Positions 42,452 to 50,792 are shown, counted from the stretch's first letter. The stretch: DNA of 64,000 nucleotides from Paenibacillus antibioticophila (GCF_000455265.1 NZ_HG005139.1:2449480-2513479); one strand, 5' to 3'. Notes: generated by a model from the letters alone, not told the origin. A program made the numbers and translations.

Positions 42452-42991
42452 TTAATGGTGAAATATAGACTTTATGTCCCGATGCAGCACTTTGGATGTC
42501 GCATTGATTAACAGCTCTTCTAATGCCGATATACTTGCGACACTGCAAAGCAGTAGAATCGTTATGCTCAGCGGAAACATCGAATAAAGAAACGGAAAGA
42601 GGAATAAAGCGAACCCGGTCGCCTTGTTACTATAAGTATGTAAAAATGTTAGTTTACCGTATTTTCTGAACCCCACGATGATAGATAAAAATCGGGCAGC
42701 AGCAATCAGAATAATCCATGGGATGGACCACCCTGGAAGTGCTATATATGTAATATAGATGAAGAGCAAAATTCCAATAAATAGAAAATCAGAAACACTG
42801 TCAAGCGCCTGACCAAAATTGCTGGTCGCACCCAGCCTTCTCGCCAAATAGCCGTCCAGCACATCACTTAGACCACAGACTATATAAAGTGTATAGAAAA
42901 GAGGAGAGAAAGGCTCCGCAAATAACAAGCTCACAGCGCCGAATAATCTTATCAGCGTTATAAAATTGGGTATGAAAGAGATGCTGCTCAC
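42452..42991 (-). CDS. CDP-alcohol phosphatidyltransferase
   Basis: The signature D-x2-DG-x2-AR-x8-G-x3-D-x3-D is complete in SDVLDGYLARRLGATSNFGQ followed by ALDSVSD. The 179 residues form about five or six transmembrane helices. Enzymes of this family make phosphatidylglycerophosphate, cardiolipin-type or phosphatidylserine lipids in the membrane. The specific alcohol cannot be told. ASCH follows on the same strand. Confidence 0.87.
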   Translation of the reverse strand: MSSISFIPNFITLIRLFGAVSLLFAEPFSPLFYTLYIVCGLSDVLDGYLARRLGATSNFGQALDSVSDFLFIGILLFIYITYIALPGWSIPWIILIAAARFLSIIVGFRKYGKLTFLHTYSNKATGFALFLFPFLYSMFPLSITILLLCSVASISALEELLINATSKVLHRDIKSIFHH

Positions 42992-43087
42992 CCCGCTTGA
43001 GGTTTCATGCTTGCTATTATACCATAGAGTCCCCCCCTTGGCTCACACGGGGAGGACTCTTTATCATATCCCTATCCTTATCAGGCT

Positions 43088-46000
43088 CTATGATGCAGTC
43101 AGCCCTGGTCTCAGCTGCAAAGCTGAAACTGGGGATACTGGAGCCCCTGGCTGGATATTTCCAGAGCCTGAATAAGTCCACGTTCCAGTATTAAAGAAAT
43201 AATTTCTGCCGTTATTGCTATCCCATTGTCCATTTCCGTTGTTGAAGCATGCCTCCAAGCGAGTTGCTTCTCCAATATTGACTGTAAGCTTGCTGTAGCC
43301 CATCACTTCCGAGAATTCCATCGCTACTCCCGGCACGGCTGTCCATATCCCGCCTTCCGGGCGGTAATGCAAGTAAGGTGTGCTGAAGCCATGCTTATAA
43401 TATACCGTCACTGTATTGGCAGTTGTCGGATCGGGTGCTCCTTCTACGATCTGACCATTACCATTGTATGTCCATGTACCCGTGCCGAAAAAATAGTTTC
43501 TCTGATTATTGCTGTCCCATTGCCCGGCCCCGTTATTAAAGCAAGCCTCCAGGCGCGCTGCTGTTCCAATATCAACCGTAAGCTTGCTGTAGCCGGGAAC
43601 TTCAGAAGCTTCCATGGCAACTCCCGGTACGGATGTCCAGATTCCTCCTTCGGAACGATAGTGCATGTAAGGCGTGCTGAAGCCGTGCTTATAGTATACT
43701 GTCACTTTGTTGCCCGTTCCGCTAGGTTCCGTAGCGGCTTCTAAAGCTTCACTCGGGTCCGACTCATTGTTGGCGGCATCACGAGCTTTAACGATATATG
43801 AATACGACGTTTCCGGAGAAAGTCCTGAATCCGTAAAGGTAGTAGCAGTAGAACTCCCGACCTTAGCTCCATTCCGGTAAATATCATACCTTGTTACTGC
43901 AATATTGTCGGTGGAAGCATCCCAGACTAATGTAATAGTCTTATCCGTTGCCTTAGTGGAGCGCAAATTTCCAGGTGCACTTGGAGCAACCGTATCTCCT
44001 TCTCCATCCGGGTTAGCATCATGCCAAGCGCCATCATACCAGCCTTCGGCACTCCTTATGAATCCGGCTTGATTTTGCCCAGGGTTTTGCTTGCCGGTTC
44101 CGTCCCTGAAAATCACCGAGGCAGTGTCGACACCGTCGATCTTATAAGAATACCAATCTCCGGCTTCGTGGACCATGGCCGGGGCAGTAGCCCAGGTTGG
44201 CTCAACAATCTTGGGTGAGGTGCCATAGTAATACAAATACGGATTTCCCCAGTCTGCCGGCTTCTTGAAGTGGATTGTCAGTCCGGCATTAGGATCCTTC
44301 TTGGTATATTGATACTGCTGGGTCGATACTCCTTCCTCATTCTCCGCATACAATCTCAGCGTGGTCACTTCATCAAAACTCATATCTTCGCCGATCGATA
44401 ATAATGTTCCATCTGTAAATTCGATACCCTGACGCGGATCCGTGCCATCCAGGGTATACTTCCCGCTTGCTGCCTTATCCAAGAGCAGCTTAATCGTCAA
44501 TGTTTCGGTCTTGAAGGTTCCTCCGGCAGGCGATGCCGATAGAATCGGAAGCTTGGTTTCCGCTCCCTGCTCAATTAATATCAGCCCGTTCTCCCCCGGC
44601 GTAAAAGCAGCCATGCCGCCGCTTACAATAGTCTCGTTTCCAGTATAAAAATCCCGAACCATGGTCCCGTCAGGGAATGCCGCAGCTACATTCACACTCG
44701 TAGATCCCGATGCCCCCACAACAACGACTACCTTGTCCTCAATTCCGTCCTTGCTATACGCCCGTTTAAACGTATAGGGGGTGTCACTGATTTTTTCATG
44801 ACTGCCTGCCCCCACAGAAATATGATTATTGCGGAACTGCCCTACTTTCTGCCAATGCGACAAAACATTCTGATTCAAGTTGTTCCAATCCATCGATGAA
44901 CGCGTTCCTTGCTGCGGATCGGATCCGGTCTCGCCAAAAGCCCGAGCCGATTCATCGCCGTAGAAGGTTTGAATCCCGCCAGGCAGAAGAAGCAAAGCGG
45001 TCCCGGCCTGGATTAATCGGCTTCGATCGTAGAGTCGCGTATCATGTGAGGAAATGTAGCTAAGTACATTGAAGTTAGGATCGCTGTTGATTTTTGAGGC
45101 ATAATCCGCATAGATTCCTTCCAGCGAATTGATGTTGGCATCCTGGAACGAGAAGTTGATGATCGAATCAAAGCCGTTGTTGAAATATTCGCTTTTGCCT
45201 ACGCCATGGCCCCATACCTCCCCGGTCATCCAGAAGTTGTCCGTCCAGTCTGCTCCAGGCTTACCCGGATTGTTTTGTCTCCACCGTTCGAGCGCAGCGC
45301 TGCTATCGTTCTTAAGCTGCTTCCAGCGGTTTAATTCTACATGCTTTGCCGTATCTGCACGGAACCCGTCAATCCCGAATTCTTCGACCCATGCTGCCAG
45401 CCACTTGCTCAAGTAGTCTGCCGGCGCGATGCCCAAGTCTTTACGCAAATTTTTGGCTGCAGGAACAATCCACGGCTCATAACCGCTGGTCTCCTTTCCC
45501 CATTTCGTTACAAGAAGCGGCGGCAGTCCGATGCTACTCGCCACATTCGTGCGAAAATCCGGCAAATCGCCTACACACAGCGTCAAATCACTTCCGCCGC
45601 AATTTTCATAACCGGCAATTCCTGCACGTACCCAACCGCCCCACCAGGAGGACCAAGCGGAAGAATCATTATAATTAATATGGTCATGATAGCTGTGCCA
45701 TGTCTGACCGCTGACCGGCGTCCAGTCGGCACCGATCCCGTTCCTTGCGCCGAAGCTATATTCCTCCATATCCTTCAAGGTCCCATATCCCGCGTGATTC
45801 ATAACCACGTCGAGCACAACTCGAATTCCCTTGGCATGAGCCGTATCGACAAACTCGCGCATCTCTTCCACAGTGCCCATATTTTTGTCCATCATCGTGA
45901 AATCAAGCGCATAATATCCATGATAGCCATAATGAGCGAAGTCACCGCCAGTTCCTCCGCCCACCCAGCCATGCATCTGTTCATAAGGGGCCGTAATCCA

Positions 46001-46342
46001 GATTGCATTCGTTCCTAGCTCGGTAAAATACCCTTCATTCAGTTTTTGTGTAAGCCCTTTTAAATCACCGCCGTGGAAAGTCCCAATACTTTTCCCGGTT
46101 ACGTCGACGCTTGGTCGGCCGTAAGAATTGTTGTTGTTCGGGTTTCCATCTTTAAATCGATCCGTCAGTACAAAATATATGTTAGCGTTATCCCAACTGA
46201 AAGGTTTATTTGCAAGCTCAGTTGCTTGCCTTGTTGCAGCAGCAGCTTTTTGAGGCTCAAATCCTTGTAGGACATAGATGGAGGTGACTAGAAAAACAAT
46301 GCTAAGAAATAAAGAACTTATCTTCTTGAATTCTCTCATCAC
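43088..46342 (-). CDS. Secreted modular alpha-amylase (GH13) with starch-binding domains
   Basis: The enzyme hydrolyses alpha-1,4-glucans outside the cell. After a signal peptide (ending near QKAAAA), the GH13 barrel shows all four conserved regions: DVVMNH, GFRADTAKH (nucleophile Asp), GEVWGHG (acid Glu) and ISSHDTR. C-terminal parts are a chitobiase-like region, a CBM26-like module (HFKKPADWGNPYLYYYGTSP), one FN3 domain and two near-identical CBM25/26-type repeats (VYYKHGFSTPYMHYR, then YKHGFSTPYLHYR). GTG 46342 and ATG 46339, both behind AGGAGA, are better starts than the ATG at 46360. An AAACGTTT operator lies immediately upstream. It is about 1,084 residues long. Confidence 0.92.
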   Translation of the reverse strand: MMREFKKISSLFLSIVFLVTSIYVLQGFEPQKAAAATRQATELANKPFSWDNANIYFVLTDRFKDGNPNNNNSYGRPSVDVTGKSIGTFHGGDLKGLTQKLNEGYFTELGTNAIWITAPYEQMHGWVGGGTGGDFAHYGYHGYYALDFTMMDKNMGTVEEMREFVDTAHAKGIRVVLDVVMNHAGYGTLKDMEEYSFGARNGIGADWTPVSGQTWHSYHDHINYNDSSAWSSWWGGWVRAGIAGYENCGGSDLTLCVGDLPDFRTNVASSIGLPPLLVTKWGKETSGYEPWIVPAAKNLRKDLGIAPADYLSKWLAAWVEEFGIDGFRADTAKHVELNRWKQLKNDSSAALERWRQNNPGKPGADWTDNFWMTGEVWGHGVGKSEYFNNGFDSIINFSFQDANINSLEGIYADYASKINSDPNFNVLSYISSHDTRLYDRSRLIQAGTALLLLPGGIQTFYGDESARAFGETGSDPQQGTRSSMDWNNLNQNVLSHWQKVGQFRNNHISVGAGSHEKISDTPYTFKRAYSKDGIEDKVVVVVGASGSTSVNVAAAFPDGTMVRDFYTGNETIVSGGMAAFTPGENGLILIEQGAETKLPILSASPAGGTFKTETLTIKLLLDKAASGKYTLDGTDPRQGIEFTDGTLLSIGEDMSFDEVTTLRLYAENEEGVSTQQYQYTKKDPNAGLTIHFKKPADWGNPYLYYYGTSPKIVEPTWATAPAMVHEAGDWYSYKIDGVDTASVIFRDGTGKQNPGQNQAGFIRSAEGWYDGAWHDANPDGEGDTVAPSAPGNLRSTKATDKTITLVWDASTDNIAVTRYDIYRNGAKVGSSTATTFTDSGLSPETSYSYIVKARDAANNESDPSEALEAATEPSGTGNKVTVYYKHGFSTPYMHYRSEGGIWTSVPGVAMEASEVPGYSKLTVDIGTAARLEACFNNGAGQWDSNNQRNYFFGTGTWTYNGNGQIVEGAPDPTTANTVTVYYKHGFSTPYLHYRPEGGIWTAVPGVAMEFSEVMGYSKLTVNIGEATRLEACFNNGNGQWDSNNGRNYFFNTGTWTYSGSGNIQPGAPVSPVSALQLRPGLTAS

Positions 46343-46366
46343 AAAATTGTCTCCTCTCATTTTTTG

Positions 46367-46380
46367 TGCAAACGTTTGAA
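46367..46380. promoter_or_regulatory. LacI/CcpA-type operator upstream of the amylase gene
   Basis: The centre CAAACGTTTG is palindromic and has the CG core of cre and LacI-type operators, though the outer bases deviate from the cre consensus. It lies 25 bases before the start codon, a position suited to roadblock repression. Confidence 0.55.
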
Positions 46381-46650
46381 TTTTAGCTTATACTCGCTTC
46401 GATTCCGTTTAATAGAAAAATAATTATGCCAGGAATCCTTGTGTGCTCTTGTTTTAACTTCCCTCCTCCTTTCTATAAAGTGTGTAATTACAACCCAATG
46501 GAAGCACTTACAATAATCAATATGCTATTAGTGTTTAATATTGTAAAATGCTTAAGGGGATTGTACCAGATATTGTCTCTTCCTGTATACTCTTTCTTGT
46601 CCAAAATTCCATTTCAGCAAAATCAATGATCCCCTTTCCAGGCAAAATAA
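46381..46650. other. Amylase upstream region without recognisable gene
   Basis: This AT-rich stretch probably holds the amylase promoter on the minus strand (TATAAG and TAAAAT elements near 46385-46395). No binding site with a convincing open frame is present. Confidence 0.4.
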
Positions 46651-46652
46651 AA

Positions 46653-46670
46653 AAGCACCCAAAGGTGCTT
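46653..46670 (-). terminator. Terminator of the Cse60-like gene
   Basis: AAGCACC pairs with GGTGCTT around a short loop, followed by TTTTTA on the minus strand. Confidence 0.75.
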
Positions 46671-46871
46671 CTACTCAAAATATGCTGATTTGCTGCCATC
46701 AACCTCAAAGATTAAGATCGCAGTATGTACTATACGAGCATAAGCTTCTTCATAGACTGCCGTGTACTTAAGATCCTTATATTTAATTTTGTCGCAGTTA
46801 TCACTGAGAAATTGGTTGATTTCAGCATCCATCTTTTCAAGAGACGTATAGCTGAATGATTTTACTTTCAC
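46671..46871 (-). CDS. Cse60-like small sporulation protein
   Basis: The 66-residue product (VKVKSFSYTSLEKMDAEINQFL, then YTAVYEEAYARIVHTAILIFE) resembles Cse60, a small sporulation-associated protein of Bacilli. GTG 46871 is the likely start because GGGAGG is optimally spaced; the frame extends 16 codons upstream without a site. The Cse60 match is by pattern only and its function is unknown. Confidence 0.65.
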   Translation of the reverse strand: MKVKSFSYTSLEKMDAEINQFLSDNCDKIKYKDLKYTAVYEEAYARIVHTAILIFEVDGSKSAYFE

Positions 46872-46977
46872 CTCGTCACCTCCCTTAACAATCTCTTTTC
46901 CTCTTCCAGTATCAGACAATAAATGATCTTGGTCAAGGTTTTGGTTGTGTTAATGTGCTTCTGCTTAATGGCGCCCT

Positions 46978-47055
46978 TCACTTCCTTCTTTGACCAGTAG
47001 GCGCAGGCGCTTTATCGCTATGTCCGTAAGCTTTACACAAGATGCTTGTCGTCAT
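46978..47055 (-). CDS. Possible 25-residue small protein
   Basis: AAGGAGGAAGTTGG precedes an ATG that opens MTTSILCKAYGHSDKAPAPT and five more residues. It stands 107 bases upstream of the Cse60-like gene on the same strand. Only the binding site supports it; it might be the start of a broken gene. Confidence 0.35.
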   Translation of the reverse strand: MTTSILCKAYGHSDKAPAPTGQRRK

Positions 47056-47189
47056 CCAACTTCCTCCTTCGCTTTATTTGTTTGCATTAAAATTCGATTT
47101 CATTTTTTTGATCTATGGGCATTTGCCGTGAGCGGAATGGGTTGAAGTCCATAGACTGTACTCGAGTTATAATTTTGAGGAGGTTATCC

Positions 47190-47483
47190 ATGGATACCAA
47201 TTATCAACAAGTCGCATGGCACTGTATGAATAAATATGTTGGTATTACTACTTCTGACGGACAGTCTCATGACGGGTTTATAGCACATGTTGATCAAGAC
47301 TATATTACGCTTGCTATTCCCACAAACGAGATGTATGGGCAGATGAACGGAATGCCCGCAAGAGAAGCTACGTATAGACAATTTGGATTCTTTCCAGGCT
47401 TTTTTCCACGCCGCCGCTTCTTTCCGAGACGCATACCATTTGGTGCAGTTACCGGGTTATTTTTGCTTCCGTTTTTCATTTAA
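47190..47483 (+). CDS. Small Sm-like beta protein with Phe/Arg-rich tail
   Basis: The 97 residues start at ATG 47190 behind GAGGAGG. The N-terminal half (KYVGITTSDGQSHDGFIAHV, then DYITLAI) has the look of an Sm-like five-strand barrel, as in several small spore- or coat-associated proteins of Bacilli. The C-terminus is FFPGFFPRRRFFPRRIPFGA and a short hydrophobic end. I do not recognise a named family. A hairpin (47497-47547) ends the gene. Confidence 0.65.
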   Translation: MDTNYQQVAWHCMNKYVGITTSDGQSHDGFIAHVDQDYITLAIPTNEMYGQMNGMPAREATYRQFGFFPGFFPRRRFFPRRIPFGAVTGLFLLPFFI

Positions 47484-47496
47484 AAAAATGTATGAT

Positions 47497-47547
47497 GGAC
47501 TATCCCCACTCAAAAGCGTTTGTTCATCCTTTTAGGTGGGATAGTCC
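47497..47547 (+). terminator. Terminator of the Sm-like protein gene
   Basis: GGACTATCCC pairs with GGGATAGTCC across a long loop, followed by GCCTATTTTATT. Confidence 0.7.
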
Positions 47548-47572
47548 GCCTATTTTATTAATTTCTAAAGTA

Positions 47573-47788
47573 CCAAAACTTTTCATTTGACATAGATTTT
47601 ACTTTTGAAACGCCCGCCGGCGTTCTTGCTCGGAAGCATTAAATCGGAAAGATTCGCTGACGCTATTACTTGGTTGTCTGAAGCTTTGTTTTATCTTCCA
47701 AGACTCATCATCAAGCTTTTCACCTAAAAATAAGACCATACGTTTGGCAAATGGGCCGGAAATGGCCCTCCCGAGTTCGTTCATCCGG
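47573..47788. pseudogene. Deleted copy of a small divergent gene pair
   Basis: This stretch repeats 50258-50552 with few substitutions but lacks the 79 bases that hold both start codons and the shared promoter region (50318-50396 in the intact copy). It also lost one A in the minus-strand part, shifting the frame after RAFQK. The plus-strand part still reads IKSERFADAITWLSEALFYL with only synonymous changes. Both genes are dead here. Confidence 0.75.
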
Positions 47789-47921
47789 TTATAAACGCTA
47801 CTCCGTTACCTTTCATCAACTTCTCGACTTCTCATTTATACTTCTTGAATTACGTTTGGTCAGAACTATCAAGAATTATATACAAAACAATTCCTCTATT
47901 CCACTCCATCCAATAACAATA

Positions 47922-47950
47922 TTGAAGCACGTATCAACACGTGTTATAAT
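47922..47950 (+). promoter_or_regulatory. hicAB promoter with embedded palindrome
   Basis: TTGAAG (47922-47927), 17 bases, TATAAT (47945-47950). The palindrome ACACGTGT (47937-47944) fills the end of the spacer and would suit autoregulation by HicB. Confidence 0.75.
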
Positions 47951-47969
47951 GAATGTGAAGGTGAAAAGG

Positions 47970-48164
47970 ATGCGAAGTTATTCTTCAAGAGAAATTATAA
48001 AAATTCTTAAGAATAACGAATGGTTTTGGGTGAAGACAGTTGGGGACCATTGGCAGTTCAAACATCCAACTATAAGAGCTAAAGTCACCATAGTTCATCC
48101 AGAAAAGGACGTAGCTATACATATCCTAAAGGATATCGAGAAGAAATCGGGGCTCAAATTCTAG
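47970..48164 (+). CDS. hicA: HicA-type mRNA interferase toxin
   Basis: The 64-residue protein has the double-stranded RNA-binding-like HicA fold: SSREIIKILKNNEWFWVKTV, then GDHWQFKHP with the catalytic His, and KVTIVHPEKDVAIHILKDIE. HicA cleaves mRNAs when not held by HicB. The ATG at 47970 follows GAAGGTG. Toxin-first order, the hicB partner 80 bases downstream and a dedicated promoter complete a standard hicAB module. Confidence 0.9.
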   Translation: MRSYSSREIIKILKNNEWFWVKTVGDHWQFKHPTIRAKVTIVHPEKDVAIHILKDIEKKSGLKF

Positions 48165-48245
48165 CCCCTCTTCTCTTAAACATAAGAATAAAAAATGCAA
48201 AAATGCAAGTTGGTATATTAATTTTCGATGAAAGGAATGAGTTCC

Positions 48246-48629
48246 TTGAAGAATGAGTTTCAATATGTGGCTGTGCTGGATTTTACAGGAAAGCATATTG
48301 CCATTACTTTCCCTGATCTCGACGAAGCATTATCACAAGCAAACGATATCGAGACAGCCATACGAAGAGCAGATGAAGTGCTGAAGCTGACAATCGAGAG
48401 TCGCATTGAGGATGAGGAAGAAATTCCTGAGCCGACTCCGTTAGACAAAATTGCCTTACATGATGGTCAGCGCACGATTGTTGCAAAGTGTGTAATAAAA
48501 GAAAAAATCAAATACGACAAGAAAACATTAACCTTACCGCATGACCTTAATCTTGCTGCCGAAGCAGCTGGACTAAATTTCTCACAAGTCTTGCAAAAAG
48601 CTTTGCGTGAGGAATTAGCTGAAAGATAA
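48246..48629 (+). CDS. hicB: HicB-type antitoxin
   Basis: The N-terminal partly degraded RNase-H-like HicB domain (FQYVAVLDFTGKHIAITFPD, DIETAIRRADEVLKL) is followed by a ribbon-helix-helix-type DNA-binding end (KTLTLPHDLNLAAEAAGLNF, SQVLQKAL). It neutralises HicA and probably represses the operon. TTG 48246 fits AAAGGA best; ATGs at 48228 and 48237 are poorly placed. A strong terminator (48630-48673) follows. Confidence 0.9.
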   Translation: MKNEFQYVAVLDFTGKHIAITFPDLDEALSQANDIETAIRRADEVLKLTIESRIEDEEEIPEPTPLDKIALHDGQRTIVAKCVIKEKIKYDKKTLTLPHDLNLAAEAAGLNFSQVLQKALREELAER

Positions 48630-48673
48630 AAAAGCACTTCCCTGATCGACAATCGGTCAGGGAAGCGCTTTTT
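48630..48673 (+). terminator. Terminator of hicAB
   Basis: CTTCCCTGA pairs with TCAGGGAAG, flanked by AAAGC/GCTTT pairing and a T-run. Confidence 0.85.
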
Positions 48674-48723
48674 AGATTGGATTAAAACCTGGGATAATGG
48701 TGTGGGCAATTCTGTGTGAGATG

Positions 48724-49119
48724 TTACTGTTTAGCTCTTTCATTACCTGTGTTTCCACCATAACGGTGATTATGTGGGATCCTGCCATCTATTGTGGTAT
48801 ACCCCTCAAAATAATGATAGTGCCCACCACCTGCCAAGGGTATGGCAGGGCCAGTTGTTCCTCTAATCATGTGTTTGTGTTGGTCATTAAATGATGTTTG
48901 GGCATGATAATTATGGACGTGTGGAACACCACTTGGAGCCGGTTCAGTTACACCCACGTAATGATGGAAATGTCCAACATCAAAGGATGTATCTCCTTCA
49001 AAGGGATGAACATGAACGTTAACGGGCCTTCCATCCCAAGATGTAAGAAAAAGTTGATGTGAATGTCTCGAATCGGAGTCATTGGAATGAACAACAAATC
49101 CCGTTACTTTTATTTCCAT
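48724..49119 (-). CDS. ymaF: YmaF-family His-rich protein
   Basis: The 131-residue product matches the YmaF family (VTGFVVHSNDSDSRHSHQLF, then TSWDGRPVNVHVHPFEGDTSFD). It contains many HxH and HxxH pairs (HFHHYVG, HVHNYH, HKHMIRG, HYHYFEG), suggesting metal binding. The function is unknown. GGGAGG precedes GTG 49122 and ATG 49119; I chose ATG. DUF2935 lies upstream on the same strand. Confidence 0.87.
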   Translation of the reverse strand: MEIKVTGFVVHSNDSDSRHSHQLFLTSWDGRPVNVHVHPFEGDTSFDVGHFHHYVGVTEPAPSGVPHVHNYHAQTSFNDQHKHMIRGTTGPAIPLAGGGHYHYFEGYTTIDGRIPHNHRYGGNTGNERAKQ

Positions 49120-49139
49120 CACATAATACCTCCCCTACA

Positions 49140-49958
49140 TTAAAACAAGATTTCTTTCTTGTTTACCTTCATGCCACACAATGACCGATCGAACATGTCA
49201 AGAATAAACAAGAATCGTTCGGCTTCACGAAAAACATGATCTGCTAATAAAGGGTGAATGATACTTTTGACTCGACACTCCTCAATTAAGTCGCGCGCAG
49301 TCTTCTTAAAATCTCGCAATGATTTGACTGAAATGCGGTTTTCATCAACAAATTGACTTAGTAATGGATGGGTTTGCGATTGTGGACGCATGGAACTTAA
49401 GTCAATGGCTTGAAACATCAACGTATCAAAATCTTGGCTAAACTCCCTTGCTTGCTCCACTAATTTTCGCTCGGATGGATCAAGCAGATGACCTATAAAT
49501 TTTGCATGGTCAGCCATGATTTTTAGGAAAAAGACATTTTCATCGATAATCGCATCAGGTAATGGTTCAAGTCTCCCGCTATTGAGTTCCTCTAACCGAT
49601 TTCTAAAGTAATTTGCTTCTCGGCTAACATGATCTACAAGTAAAGGAAAATTTGTTCCCCCAGGAAGTTGGCACCTTAGTATAAGCCCAAGTACCTTTCT
49701 CTTAAATGCCCAAATGTGTGAAGCAGCACTGTGAACTTCTGAATTAAACTGTCTAATTGTTTGGGGATCAGTATCTGCTTGATAAGAATGTGATCTTCTT
49801 TCAATATCCTCAAAGATTGCATAAAATTGATTAGCCTCATTAATTAACTGCGTGTCTTCACATCTAAATCCAAGTCGAAGAAATAAGGAATGTTCTTTCA
49901 TAATGCGTGACCAAAAACGTATTTCGTCTAATGATCTGACTACAAAAGGATCCGACAA
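49140..49958 (-). CDS. DUF2935 protein
   Basis: The 272-residue protein contains two copies of the DUF2935 helical unit (first EIRFWSRIMKEHSLFLR, second ENVFFLKIMADHAKFIGHLL), each with His/Glu positions suited to a di-metal four-helix bundle. The function is unknown. TTG 49958 behind AAAGGAG is the best start; an ATG 12 codons upstream has no site. It precedes ymaF by about 20 bases and is probably co-transcribed with it. Confidence 0.85.
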   Translation of the reverse strand: MSDPFVVRSLDEIRFWSRIMKEHSLFLRLGFRCEDTQLINEANQFYAIFEDIERRSHSYQADTDPQTIRQFNSEVHSAASHIWAFKRKVLGLILRCQLPGGTNFPLLVDHVSREANYFRNRLEELNSGRLEPLPDAIIDENVFFLKIMADHAKFIGHLLDPSERKLVEQAREFSQDFDTLMFQAIDLSSMRPQSQTHPLLSQFVDENRISVKSLRDFKKTARDLIEECRVKSIIHPLLADHVFREAERFLFILDMFDRSLCGMKVNKKEILF

Positions 49959-50079
49959 ACCATATCCCACTCCTTTCGGTAAACTTAAAGACAACCATTA
50001 TATTTACTTGATAGCAGAGTATATGGGCATGACATGTTTAAATATGCTATTGGAAAATCAATTAGGGTTAAAAAAAGCC

Positions 50080-50111
50080 TCTCCTGCTCTTTTGCAATCT
50101 GTGGCAGGAGA
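50080..50111 (-). terminator. Terminator of the 65-residue gene
   Basis: TCTCCTGC pairs with GCAGGAGA, and GGCTTTTTTT follows on the minus strand. Confidence 0.75.
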
Positions 50112-50125
50112 ATTATCAGGCGTAA

Positions 50126-50323
50126 TCATTGTTGTCCTATAATTATACGTTCCCTGTCCAGACCCGCCGATTCAAATTGCAGAACGATGGCCATAGCTTC
50201 CTCGTAGTGCTGCGCTGCCTTGGCGTAGGTTCGGGAGTGTATGAAATTCATCCAGTCCCAAAACTTTTCATTTGACATAGATTCTACTTTTTGAAACGCC
50301 CGCAGGCGTTCTTGCTCAGTCAT
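50126..50323 (-). CDS. Small helical protein, minus member of a divergent pair
   Basis: Translation from ATG 50323 behind AAGAAGG gives 65 residues, MTEQERLRAFQKVESMSNEK and on, predicted all-helical, with a Trp/Phe-rich centre (FWDWMNFIH). I recognise no family. It is divergent from a 34-residue gene at 50388, and both are present as a broken copy at 47573-47788. Confidence 0.6.
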   Translation of the reverse strand: MTEQERLRAFQKVESMSNEKFWDWMNFIHSRTYAKAAQHYEEAMAIVLQFESAGLDRERIIIGQQ

Positions 50324-50387
50324 GTGGTTTAACCTTCTTAAATCTGATATGATATAGTAAAATACTTCCATATGTGAGGTGGCTTTA

Positions 50388-50492
50388 TGAAATTTGGAAG
50401 AATTAAATCGGAAAGATTCGCTGACGCTATCACTTGGTTGTCTGAAGCTTTATTTTATCTTCCAAGACTCATCATCAAGCTTTTCACCTAAA
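50388..50492 (+). CDS. 34-residue amphipathic peptide, plus member of a divergent pair
   Basis: ATG behind GAGGTGG opens MKFGRIKSERFADAITWLSE, then ALFYLPRLIIKLFT. It is a basic N-terminus followed by an amphipathic or membrane-active helix. Two of the differences from the broken copy at 47.6 kb fall in third codon positions and are synonymous in this frame, evidence that this strand was translated. Function unknown; a membrane-active peptide is possible. Confidence 0.55.
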
Positions 50493-50560
50493 AATAAGAC
50501 CATACGTTTGGCAAGAGCGCCGGAAATGGCCCTCCTGAGTTCGTTCATCCGGCACAAAGC

Positions 50561-50589
50561 AAAAACCCCTTGCATGGCAAGGGGTTTTT
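50561..50589 (-). terminator. Terminator of the tRNA-fMet/tRNA-Ile2 unit
   Basis: AAAAACCCCTTGC pairs with GCAAGGGGTTTTT; it follows the tRNAs on the minus strand. Confidence 0.85.
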
Positions 50590-50596
50590 GCACTTA

Positions 50597-50670
50597 TGGG
50601 CCCTACAGGACTCGAACCTGTGACCGATCGGTTATGAGCCGAGTGCTCTAACCAACTGAGCTAAGGGCCC
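50597..50670 (-). tRNA. tRNA with CAU anticodon, probably tRNA-Ile2
   Basis: The cloverleaf has acceptor GGGCCCT/AGGGCCC, anticodon loop CTCATAA and T loop TTCGAGT. The stretch TTAGCTCAGTTGGTTAGAGCA and the loop context CTCATAACCG match the lysidine-modified isoleucine tRNA of Bacilli better than elongator tRNA-Met. CCA is not encoded. Confidence 0.88.
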
Positions 50671-50688
50671 CCGATTCCGGGTAAAGAA

Positions 50689-50762
50689 TTGCGGGGGCAG
50701 GATTTGAACCTGCGGCCTTCGGGTTATGAGCCCGACGAGCTACCGAGCTGCTCCACCCCGCG
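50689..50762 (-). tRNA. Initiator tRNA-fMet (CAU)
   Basis: CGCGGGGTGGAGCAGCTCGG at the 5' end, anticodon stem TCGGG/CCCGA with three G-C pairs, loop CTCATAA, and an unpaired C1-A72 at the acceptor tip are initiator hallmarks. It lies 18 bases upstream of tRNA-Ile2 on the same strand. Confidence 0.95.
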
Positions 50763-50792
50763 TCGTAAATAGCGACATTTATTAATATACAC

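Noticed and set aside
43027..43059. Hairpin between the amylase and phosphatidyltransferase genes as an amylase terminator
   Set aside because: GAGTCC/GGACTC pairing is present, but no T-run follows in the amylase direction, so I did not annotate it as a terminator.
47599..47784. A 61-codon minus-strand frame in the deleted copy of the small gene pair
   Set aside because: Comparison with the copy at 50.4 kb shows that the differences are synonymous on the plus strand and create a stop on this strand, so the minus frame is not the coding one.
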